From the NCBI RefSeq assembly GCF_037042905.1, contig NC_087253.1, positions 13,345,001 through 13,409,000 of the forward strand: a stretch of DNA of 64,000 nt, read 5' to 3'. The position numbers were made by a program, and so were the translations under genes. Position 1 is the stretch's first letter; each line of letters begins with the position of its first letter. Shown in pieces: positions 22,801 to 34,800 of the stretch. Origin of the DNA: Lytechinus pictus (taxonomy: Eukaryota; Echinodermata; Echinoidea; Temnopleuroida; Toxopneustidae). The notes under the pieces are model-generated. The model ran no database searches. It had not been told where the DNA came from and saw only the letters and a list, made by a program, of their open reading frames with translations.

Positions 22801-25800
22801 GATGATGATACAATAAAGACAACAGAAAGACAATCATCAAATGGTAAAAATAGTAATTATAAGGTAGACCCCAAAACCACCCTCTTGAAACTTTGTGGTA
22901 GACCAATCTAATGGTAAAGAACATCAAGAAGGATGGTAATGTTGATGAAGAAGAGATGATGATGACGATGATGATATGATATTGATGATGGCAATGATGA
23001 TGATGATGATGATGATATTGATGATGATGGTAAAGGTGATGATAATGATGATGATGATAATGATGGTGTAGATGATGATGATGACGGTGATGTTGATGAT
23101 GATAATGATGGTGGATGGTGAAAATAATGGTGATGAGGATGATGACAATGATGTTGATGGCAAAGATGATGATGTTGATGATGGTGAACATGATGATGAT
23201 GGTGATGTTGATGGTGATGACGATAATGATGGTGGAGATGATGATGGTGATGATGATGAAGATGATGATGGTGATGTTGATGATGATATTGATGATGGCG
23301 ATGATGATGATGATAATGATGGTGGTGGTGATGATGTTGATGATAATGTTGATGACGATAATGATGATGACGATGATGGAAATGATGATGGTATCATCAT
23401 CATCATAATCATCACCCTCAACTTGAGGGTGATGATGATGATGATGATGAAGGTGTTGAGGGTGATGATGATGATAATGATGATGGTGTTGATGATGATG
23501 ATGATATTGATGGCGATGATGATGATAATGATGGTGATGATGATGGTGTTGAGGGTGATGATGATGATGATGGTGATGAAGATGATACTGATGGTGATGA
23601 TGATGATAATGATGGTGATGATGATGATGATGAAAATTGATCATCATCATCATCTGCTAAAATCTTCAAAGGGCTCAGCAGCCTATCTTGAAGATGATGA
23701 TGATGGTGATGATGATGAGAGAGATGATGATAGTGATGATGATGATGATATTGATGATGAAAATGGTGGTCATGAGGATAATGACGATTAATACACATAA
23801 ATAACATTATACCTCAAATAAGCACAATGTACACAAGACATAGACACCATAATCCCCATTTTAGCTTGCCTATGATGACTCAGTCTACCTCCAACGTTGA
23901 CTATATTTGTTGACAGCTACCAAATGTATGTGACAAAATGCCCCCCCCCCCTTCAAAAAAGGTTGTATTCGCTTGTATACTCACAATTGGTGCATGCAAA
24001 GAAGTATAACCCTAGACATGGTAGTAAAGCCATCAAATATAACACAAAATGATGATGGTTGCCAGCTCCTGTGAAAAAAAAAAATAGCATGAAGAGCAAC
24101 TGAAATGATGATTTGGGCAATTACCTCCAAAATCAATAACCTTGTTGCACATCCAACCTCAATTTTCTTTCCTAATTTCAACTTTCCTTCATGAATTGCA
24201 TATGCGATGATAATTTTATAACTTTTTCACACATAATCAGAAAAAAAACAAAGACCGAGCAGATCATTGTAAGGAGGTTCAACATATGACTTGCATAAAT
24301 GGAATGGTTAAAACAATAAATGCTGATTTACGAGCATTTTTTTATCAGCACTTTTGTGTTTTTGTTTACATATTTGTTTAATATCATAAGAGGCAGCTAT
24401 GTCAATAAGTTTTCTTACCCCCAACTTTCAAGGAATTCATTTTTTATATACAAAAAGTATTTTAACAAAATGTAATTGCTCTTCTCTTCATTTGTCAAAA
24501 ACAAAACAAAAATTGTGTGGCTTTCTGCAGATAAAAGATACAATATATTCTACAGATGCATAAAATTAAGAAATTTATAAAAGCAAAGTAAATTCACTGA
24601 GATGGATGACATTATACGACACCTAGACAGATCCTTGTCATTTGATTGTTTATTTCATATCGATCATTCAGCCCATTTTACAATGACGTCATCAACCGTT
24701 CAATTTTTTATCCATTCATCGTGCAATTTTGGATCCAGGCACCACAAAACCACTCGTGTTTGAAGCGTGCATGTTGTATGTACAGTACGCGATAATCAGC
24801 AGACCGAGCTCGCACTGCATGACCATATTTTGCATCAAAATTTATATATTTCATATGAAAAAGAATCAATTTTTAGGTGTCATATAAACCAAATAATGAA
24901 AGTTCTTTTCATTTGGGCAATAGACAAAATACTTCATTTGGTGAAAGATGAAATGAATGATCCATTCAACTCGGCTATGCCTCGTTGAATGGATCATTTT
25001 TACCTCATGAAGTATTCTGTCCATTGCACTCATAAACATTCATTATTTGTATATTTCCCAGACTATCTTTAAAACTAATGAACATGACACTTATAAAATT
25101 CCAAACACTTTTCAAAACTTATATCAAATCATATTTTGTGCACGGAAATTCATTTAATCAAAGCAACAGAATTTTTTTTACTTGTTTCATATTAAGCCAA
25201 TATCAATTTTATCAATAAGAAATGAAGATTGACTGACCGACACAGTTGTCCACCCACGGGCAGTGATGGTCAAATCTGGCAACACAGTGGTCACAATGAG
25301 AACAATGCTTGCTTCTGATTGGTCGTTTTATCAGGCAGGTCGTACAGAATTTACTCAATTCTAGCTGACCGGTCTCCGCTAATTCTATGATGGTCTGCAA
25401 AAAATTAATAACAATAACAATACAAAAAACAGATAATACTTAACTGACATTTGTGAAAATTCAATGAAGCAAGATACAAGTACATGTAAACCCCCCGAGA
25501 TCAAAATGGCCAATGCAATTCCAGTGTTCTACAGCAACATGAGCGCCGATGCACACTTTATAGACTGCGCAAAGGAAATGATGTGACTAGGTATTTTACA
25601 ATTGATGCATAAAAATTTGTCTATAATATCGAAAGTAAAACCATATTTTATAATTTTGTATGAATTGAATAAAGCCAAAGGAAAGTAGTTGCAGCAAATA
25701 TTATGATTTCATGACAAAGATCAAGGTTAATTGTCACCGTATCATAGATCTAGATCTGTTTTTTTTTGTGTTTGTTTTACATAAACCCAACTCTGTGAAA

Positions 25801-28800
25801 TCATAAAATCTGAGCCCCAAAATGACCATACTGAAGCAGGGTTGGCATGTTTAAGACACCCATTTTCTTACCCAAAAAAATGAATAAAATAAATATTAAA
25901 AAAACAGACTTTGATTGATCAAGAGAAAAACATTCTAGAGAAATTTGTTCCATAGTTGAGGATTTCATTAGATTTTCTTTGTTCTTGTGTATATGTTTTA
26001 CTCACTCTTTTTCTGTCTTCTTGGGTGCATTGGATGACCCCAGGGTCTCTTTTCATTGTTGCCCAGAAATGATAATACATGTAAACCGATGACGCACAGA
26101 AGATCACGTTGTGAAGAAATGACTGATGTGAACGGAACCGTCAAGGAACAAAAACAGTTATAATGAATTTACTGCTTGAAAATACATCACTCTTGTGATG
26201 AAAGATATTTAAACGGAATTATTTTTCTTTTGATGTGAGAGACATTTTACAGAAAGTAAAGGCAAGAGCCGAGGTAATAATACCTGAAGTGCTTTTGAAA
26301 TATAAAGAGACATTAAGTGATCATACATGTACATACTGCACAAGAAGGGGATGTTAAAATAATTGTTCATAGTGTTTCATCATACCATCGGTATATTGGA
26401 ATTTTAATTATCATCATATGAACCAAGTAACATAATTAACTGATTGAACCAAAGTTGCAAAATAAGAGATCAAAATTAATGTTTACAGAAAGAGCATTAA
26501 TTGCATTTCAACTTCCCTATTAAAAGCAACCTTAAAGTGTTTTTAACCCTACTGGGCTTAGCACATCTATTGTTCTCAAAGTCATTCATGATATCATGAA
26601 GACTTTTTACGACGCAGGGCTCTGATGTTGTTTGCAAAGGATATGAGGCCACAGGAAGATAGCATAGGTTCCGTAGAGAAATGTTTTGGTTGCTATGGAG
26701 ATACAGAGTGACACAAGCTCGCCGAACCGGTGATCAAAAAATGTTCTAGGGAAAGAACAAAATAAAGCAAACTTCCACGGTAATAATTGCATTTTGTTAT
26801 ATTTGTCATTGTGCATTTGAATGCAATCTTTACATAATGGTTTACATGTGTAGGTATAGTCAGTATAATGTATCATTCATTGTCAGTTCATGACCACTCC
26901 CCACCCCCCCCCCAAAAAAAAAAAATCATCATCATCGTCATCACCATCATCCGCCTGCTCCTCCTCATGAATATCATGATCATCATTATCCCCCCCCCCC
27001 CCGCTCCTCCTAATCATGAACATTTCATCTTCAAACATCATCCTAATTTGAAAATGATTACAACATCATGCTAATTAAATATCATTATTGTTTTCATTGT
27101 TTTTCGTCATCATCATCGTCATCATCATCGTCATCATCATCGTCATCATCATCACCAGCACCACCACCATCATCAAACATGCATACATACAGTATTATAA
27201 TCATCAATCACCCCCACCATCGACACACCCAAACAGCATCATTACCACGACATCACACAAGAGAGGTCTGATCAGTTACTGATGAGGCTACCCTGCTAAA
27301 ATAAGACAAAATAAACGGATGAATAAATAAAACTAACCTGAATAATGTATAGACGGCCCCGTACGTGCAGAGCCCTGCGATGACTTTGACCCACCAAGGC
27401 TGACTGAGCTGAGGAATGAAGCCCATGAGGAAGATGACCAGGAATGGGACGATCTGCATCACCCGTTTCCTTACCGCCTAGCAAAAGAAAACAGACAAAT
27501 CAATTTTCAGAGCTACCACTTTTAGAACTATTTATTCTACGGTTGTATGGTATGTATTGCATGTGTTTCTTTTTTGTGTTCAGATCATCATATTCATTTC
27601 ATTACTGGCCTGTGTTTATGTAAATCTTATCTCAGATCAGTAAAGAAATTTCATAGCCACCACTTTTAGAACTAGTTATTTCATGGTTGATTAGTACTGT
27701 AGGCATTTCAATTCTAAGTTCAGATTACCATTTACATGTCATTACTAACCCATGTTTATGTAAATTTCATCTTAGATCAATTGCATACATTACTGAATTT
27801 TTTCTAGTATTATTATTTTCATTTATTATTATTATTACTATTTTTTTTTTTTTTTTTTTTGGGGGGGGGGGGTGAAATCAATAAATTCAGCATTCGAACT
27901 GCATGTCCTTTTCTATTGTCCATAAACCTACTTGATTTGAGTTGTCAAACCACTTACAACCTATCATTAAAATTGTCAACATCGTCAATAATATCAGAAT
28001 TGAACTGAACTTGGATTGGAATAAGTTGATCTGAACTGAGCTAAAGTGAATACAAGTGAATTCAATTCAAGGCTTTACACTGAAAAACTAAAATCAACAG
28101 AAAACATGAAAATATAGTTTTAAAAACAAACCTTTCAATTAAGAAAAACAAAATGAATTGTTTGAATTTCCTAACAAAGCTGTTTCTAATAACCAATCAG
28201 TATTTTTTTTCTTGTGAAGATAAATGTGTAAGAATGATAGAAATTATTATAAAGAACCAACTCAAACAATTCTCAGAATTAAATGAATACTTTTTCATTT
28301 ATTTATTTTTTTACATTTTTCTCTCATTCTTATTCCAAATATAAATGTGTCTTCCTGCCACCTAGAGAGTGTTTCATGTAGCATCCTCTCAGTGATTTTC
28401 ACCGATATATTTGCCCTGAGCCAATCAGATACAAGGATTTCAGTAGCTTATAACAATCGTAAGTGAAAATCACTGGCTACTTGTTTCATGAAATATACCT
28501 TCAGGATGGTAGATGGCTGCAGGGGGATGTTTCACAAAGCATCCTCTCAGTGACGTTCACCGACATATTAGCTCTTAGCCAATCAGATACAAGGATTTCA
28601 GTAGCTTATAACAGTTGTAAGGTTACAATCACTGACTATTCATTTCATGAAATGCTCCTCTGAATGTTCTTGATGCACATACCTTATTTGATTTCAGCCT
28701 CTTTAGCAATGTTGAATTGTCGACCTCCGCCTCCCCTCTGAATTCTTTTATTCTCATCACTAGGTAGCCATTCCGTCTTAATTTTGCCAGATCCATACAC

Positions 28801-31800
28801 GTTTGATGCTGTACAAATGAAAGAAAATGAAGATAATTATGATAGCTGGATTTACATATTTAGCGCTTCTCCAGAAGGATACAAGGCGGGTGTTTCATAA
28901 AGCTGTTCGTACATGTAAGTTCAGAGCGACTTTACGAACGACTGGTGATCCTTTCATGTGGTAAATGGTACACACCATTGGCGATGATTTAATGTGCAAG
29001 AAGGGATCACCAGTCGTTCTTAAAGTCGCTCTTATCTTACAAAAAGTTTTATGAAACGGACCCCTGGGGCAACCATTATTACTTGGGCTTAACCCTAAAT
29101 AGACTGGGCTATTTTGATGCCTAAGAAGACTGGGGGGGGGGGCTGATTCAGCCCCCCCCCTATGATCTCGGCTGTCGACCGCGCGATCGCGACGGAAATT
29201 TGCACGTGCATTACCCATGGCATAATCTCCAAGACTGTAGGATAAAATTTCCGAAAAATCTCATAATTCATTAATTATGCTAATTTATGCATAAAATCAA
29301 AGATTTGCTCTAATTAACTAAATAAGGCCTCTAAACTGCTCATTTTTTATTCACAGACTCTTTGAAGGATTCTGATCAAATGTACTTAAAAAAAAAATCA
29401 ATATCACAATTCTTTTCTTATGTATTTTATTGTTTTTTAAATGGAAATCGTCCGCTACTTTATTCTGACCATAAACAAGATGAAATTGATTAAGTTTGAT
29501 TAGTAAAATTGAAAATAATGATACATTTATGAAGTTTGGCTAAAAACACAATCTGCATTGGATTTGTACACAAATTCACGTTTTTGAGCAATTTCGGGTC
29601 GACATGCACTTACAAAATGTTGCGTAATTTCTGAACCACGTACATGGGCGTCGCAAATTTGGTCTCAAAAGTTGCGCAAGACTTGAAAGAAAAAATTCAT
29701 GGAACGGCGCAGCGCCAGCTTTTAGCGTTACAGATTTATCGCGAAAAATGTCGAGGGGGGGGCTGAATCAGCCCCCCCCCCCCAGTCTTTTTAGGGTTAA
29801 GCTCAAGTTACCCCTCCAACACTTGGTGCGTTTACGGAATTAATCCTGCCAAGTACTGTACCTATCCACCTTGAAACAATTTGGATATATTTCATACTGA
29901 AAGTAAGCATGTGAGGGCTGGGATTTGAACCATGAACCATCTGTTTGAAAGGCGGGAGAAAAAAAACCCCAGACCACATGCAGTATGTAGTATCTAGTAT
30001 GGTCTGCTTTAGATGATAACATCAAACAAAGTCCGTCATTACGGCAGTTTAAGATGAAATACAAAAGGTATCTGTGCAATTCTAAATAATCATTAATCAA
30101 AATCAGTGTGTAACTCGTTTTAATTCCCTTTTTTTCTGTCCCCCCCCCCCCCTTATTTCCATTAGGTTGATTTTAAAGTGTTCACTGGAGGAGAGAGCTA
30201 CTCCAGGAGCTTAGTTGGTCACGGCCAGAGTGCCTAATGCCTCTGACCGTACGTGCTCCCGGGGTGGGCCTCTCCTTCCTCTTGTATTCTCCATTTCTGC
30301 CGGGGCTAGACTCGATAAGCTCTGCTTTTTCTAGCCCCGGTCACATTATTTACCATTGTATTTTAATGTTTGTTTTCTCTCTCTCTCTTTTATATATACA
30401 TGGAGTAATTTCCTTTTCTGTCTTTTGTAATTGTGTGTATTGGTTTTTAATGTGAAATAAATGAAATGAAATGAAATGAAAATGAAAATGTGAAGATGCA
30501 GATCCAAGTCCAGCCCACCCTCCTTTCTTGTCTTTTCCCTGACTGTGAGTCACCAAGTTTTGTATCACTGGCAAATTATAGAATAAGATATCACATGTAA
30601 GCAGGTACATAGTTTACTGCTATCAATGACTACAGTCAATGTCACCTAGCTAATCAGAAAAGCAGACAGGCAAGTTAGATTTAGGATCAACTCATTGCAA
30701 AGGGGCAACTTGACAAAATCACGATTTTGAAATGAAGCTCTTGTTTCCCCACAAGGCCATTGAATGTCCTAATATCGAACTAAATGCCCCTTTCACTAGC
30801 CTTTTAATATTCTTTGCACCCTTTTTAATTTTTCCCACTTAACCCTAATTCTCCCTGGGGGGGGGGCCATAATGGCCCCCCCCCCTCGACAATTTTCGCG
30901 ATATATCTGCTGCGCAAATTTTTTTTACCTCGCCGCTCACTGACTTCTTACTTTCAAGTCTCGCGCAAATTTTGAGACCAAATTTGTGACGCCCGGGTAC
31001 ACGGTTACGACATTACGCAACATTATGTAAGTGCATGTCAGACCCAAAATTGCTCATAAACGTGATTTCATGTACAAATCCAATGCAAATTGTGTATTTA
31101 GCCAAAATTCATAAATGTATCATTATTTCTACTTTTACTGATTAAACTTAATTAATTTTGCCTTGTTTATGATCAGAATTCAGTCTGGAACGATTTCCAT
31201 TGAAAAAACAATAAAAAACAAAAAGTAAAAAAACAAAGAAATACATAAGAAATTCATAAAACAGTAAAATACATAAGAAATTGATTTCCAAACCGAAATT
31301 TTTTTAAATTGCGATTGTTAAGAATGCTACAAAGAATATTTTTACAAAAAATTAGCATTCTAGGAGCTTTATTTAGTGAATTAGAGCAAAAAGTATGATT
31401 TATGCATAAATTAGCATAATTAATTCATATAAAATAAAATCTCATTATTTTGGAAAATTTTACCATACAGCCTTGTAGATTACATCGCACACTACCAGCA
31501 TGCAAATTTTTGCGTCGATCACGCGCGATCGGCAGCCGAGATCTTAAGGGGGGGCCATTATGGCCCCCCCCCCCCCCCCCCCCCCCCCCGGGAATGACAA
31601 GAATCAAAATACCCCGGGAGAGTTAGGGTTAAGATGTAATAAAAAAGTTTATACACCTATATTCTGTAAGAATATTTTTAGTGGGCACTTACACTTTTGT
31701 TTTCCATATAGGTATCTGCCCCGAACTTCACCAGGCAGTTGACGGCGGCCATGTTGCCTTGCACTGCGGCCCAGTGGAGGGCGCCATTTTCAAATTTCTT

Positions 31801-34800
31801 GTCCTGAATGTTAGGGTTCGCTCCCATGGTGAGAAGGAGGCGAGTTGGGTCCATCCTGCGTTGATAAATTCAGAAAAAGATTAAAATATTAGAGATTAAT
31901 TAACATGAAATCTACTTGAAGTCAATGGAAAAACAATAAAACACTAAGGGCCGTTTCATAAAACTTGGTATAAAAAAAAAATCTGCAACAACAGTTTAAA
32001 GCTACTGAAATCATTCAATTTGATTGGCTGATAGTAAACTTGTCATCGAAATTGTGCATTTGTTATAATAAGAAGTTTTTTTTTATGAAACAGGACCCCA
32101 GAGTTATAATATTAAAAGCATTAAGAGGCATAGTGTAAGATAATTTTAAAGCAGTAATAACCAGAACGGCAGGTCAAAGAAAAAAATCCATCTGAAATAA
32201 ACAAAAGGATATGTGACAAATCTTCATATTTACAAACGTTTGATTATGTCATCTTTATCATTCTTAAATCTCTTCCTAGCCAAAGTGATAAATTGCCAAA
32301 ATATACAGTGTAGACAAATGGAAAACCAAGAATAACTATTCTTTAATATCTCTATGTAGACATTTTTTTACAAGAATGCATTATAAAGTATGACTCCATA
32401 TCGCCAATCCTCCAGTCCTTACATTGGCTGCCTGTTGGTAAAAGAATCACCTTCAAAATTCTTTTACTAATACATCATTCAATTTATTCTCTCTTCCCCA
32501 CATATCTCAGCAGCTCTATCTCAAAATATCAGCCTTCACGTAGTCTTCGCTCATCATCTGATTCTCTATTGCTCCAGACACCCAAAACAAAACACAAATG
32601 GGGGGACCATGCATTCTCTGTTATAGGACCAAAGCTATGGAATCAACTGCCTATCCAATTACGCCAAATTTCATCAACAGAAGCATTCAAGTCCCAATTG
32701 AAAACTTATTTAATCTCCCATTAGCAGTTTAATATTGTGTTTATTCAGGAGAATTCAAATTCTATTCTTTCTTTTTTTCTATTGTTGTGTTTTGTGTTTA
32801 TTTTCCTTGAGGCGCCATGAGCACCGAAAGGTGGACCTGTGCGCTATATAAGTAGCCACCATTATTATTATTATTATTCTAAGTATTTTCGAGTTGTAAT
32901 TTACAATAAAGGCGGTGTACACTTACGAGAAAGCTTTATATGCAGCCCACATAAGCGGTGTCATCCCACTTCCGTCAATCATGTTAGCATCCTACAGATT
33001 AAAGAAAAAAAAAAGGGCAAAAATTGTACTGTTGTCGAAAGTTTGCATCTTGGTACTTTTTAGAAATGAAATTCAGATAGTGAAACTTTTTAAATGTGTC
33101 AGACAGCAAAACATCCAAGAGAGTCTCCATTTGCAAGTATATGAGAATTCTACAGATAAAGAAAAAAAAGGGCAAAAATTGTACTGTTGTCGAAAGTTTG
33201 CATCTTGGTACTTTTTAGAAATGAAATTCAGATAGTGAAACTTTTGAAATGTGTCAGACAGCAAATCATCCAAGAGAGTCTCCATTTGCAAGTATATGAG
33301 AATTCTACAGCACCCTCCTCCATACTAATTTTAGGGCATGAAGTAATTTTTTTTTGGGGGGGGGGTCATAAGTAGGAGATTTACTTCTAAAAATGAGAGA
33401 ATGAAAGCATATATTTTTCATGTATGATAAAGAATTCACTTAACATTTTAGATGAAGCCATCACCCATCCATAAGGCGACAAATAATCGAGGTTCGCCAA
33501 ACGCCGTAACTGAGAACACTTAGGAGGGAGACCACAAAGGCGGTACGGAAATTGATTTTGGGCAACTAAAGGCCACCGCACACCTTACGACCCGACTGGT
33601 CGGCGACTGGCTTGCGACTGAGTGAGGGAAGATGTGACGTCACGGCTCTTGTCAGCTTGTGCATCGCAGACCGGTCAGAGACAAGTCGCAAGGAAAATCG
33701 GAAGGATTTGACATGTCGAATCCTTATAACTGGGTCGCAAGCTCAATCCAGCTTCCAGCCAATCAGACAGCAGAGTTGCACGACGCGTATAATGATAAAC
33801 AACGCGCATACGCACTAGTAAGCGCACTTTCTCAGTTGCTATGCCAAAAAGCAAAAAGCGCATGCGTGAGTCGCAGATCGGATCGCAAGGTGTGCGGTGT
33901 CGAGGCTTATGACTACCTTGCGATTCATTTCCCCTCACCCAGTCGCAAGCCAGTCGCCGACCAGTCGGGTCGTAAGGTGTGCGGTGGCCTTTAGTGTTTG
34001 TTTTTGGGTGGCTTGTCGCGTATCACACAGAGGTGCAATAGTGACTTTCAATTTGTCTTTAGCTGCAATCATAATACTCTTGCACTAAACGTCAAAAGTG
34101 TACTCACTTGGTCGAGTAGTCCAAGGCACCCGACGAGGCCCATGAAAGTCCGGAGTTCAATCCCGGCCACAAATCCTATATTTTGTAGGCAAGGTATTTA
34201 ATCAACAGTGCTCTTTCATCCTACATTCAAATGATCTCTCTAAACACAGGTCTCTCCTCACTGAACGCAGGAACAAGAAAATAGGCAACCTCACAAAGAA
34301 GCGACAACGGTCAAACAGATTTAGACGACATACCAAGAACAATGATGCATCCCCCCATTTGGTTGTTAATCTCTCATCCTCCCCTCTCTCCCAAGCAGAA
34401 ACCTCTCTTCTCTGTAAAGGTCTCAAGTTTTGCCCCACGCCACCAGAAGTTGAACAGATAGCTCTCAGCCAAGACCTCTCTACATTCTATCGCAGGATAC
34501 GTCTCAAAGAGTTCTTTTTAGATGCACCCCCTTCTGATCCCGAGCCCTTCTACAAGAAAAGCACATGGATTCCACCTAAGAATAGAGTTCCTTCCCTTGA
34601 AACTTACATCCAAGCTGTCTCATCCCAAGTTCGCTCCACAGATACCCTCGACACCAGAGCACATGACAACCTTCCTCGAGAAGAACGCCAGGCTCTCTCA
34701 TCACTCAAAAACAGGTCCGACATCATCATCAAGCCTGCAGACAAAGGATCAGCCGTCATTGTTATGGACCGCCAGCAGTACATCGATGAAGCCATGAAAC

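Noticed and set aside
22763..23807. Long ORFs on both strands encoding poly-His/Ile, poly-Asp or poly-Met
   Set aside because: They are translations of the (GAT)n array; every frame is open because the triplets lack stop codons in most registers.
26121..26124. CAG at 26123-26125 as a normal acceptor for ZDHHC17 exon 9
   Set aside because: It would shift the phase relative to exon 8; the AC at 26128-26129 with a U12 branch site gives a continuous frame.
34359..34361. Codon marked as start of the Penelope RT frame
   Set aside because: It is TTG and the frame is open further upstream to the TSD; the element is 5'-truncated, so no true start is present.
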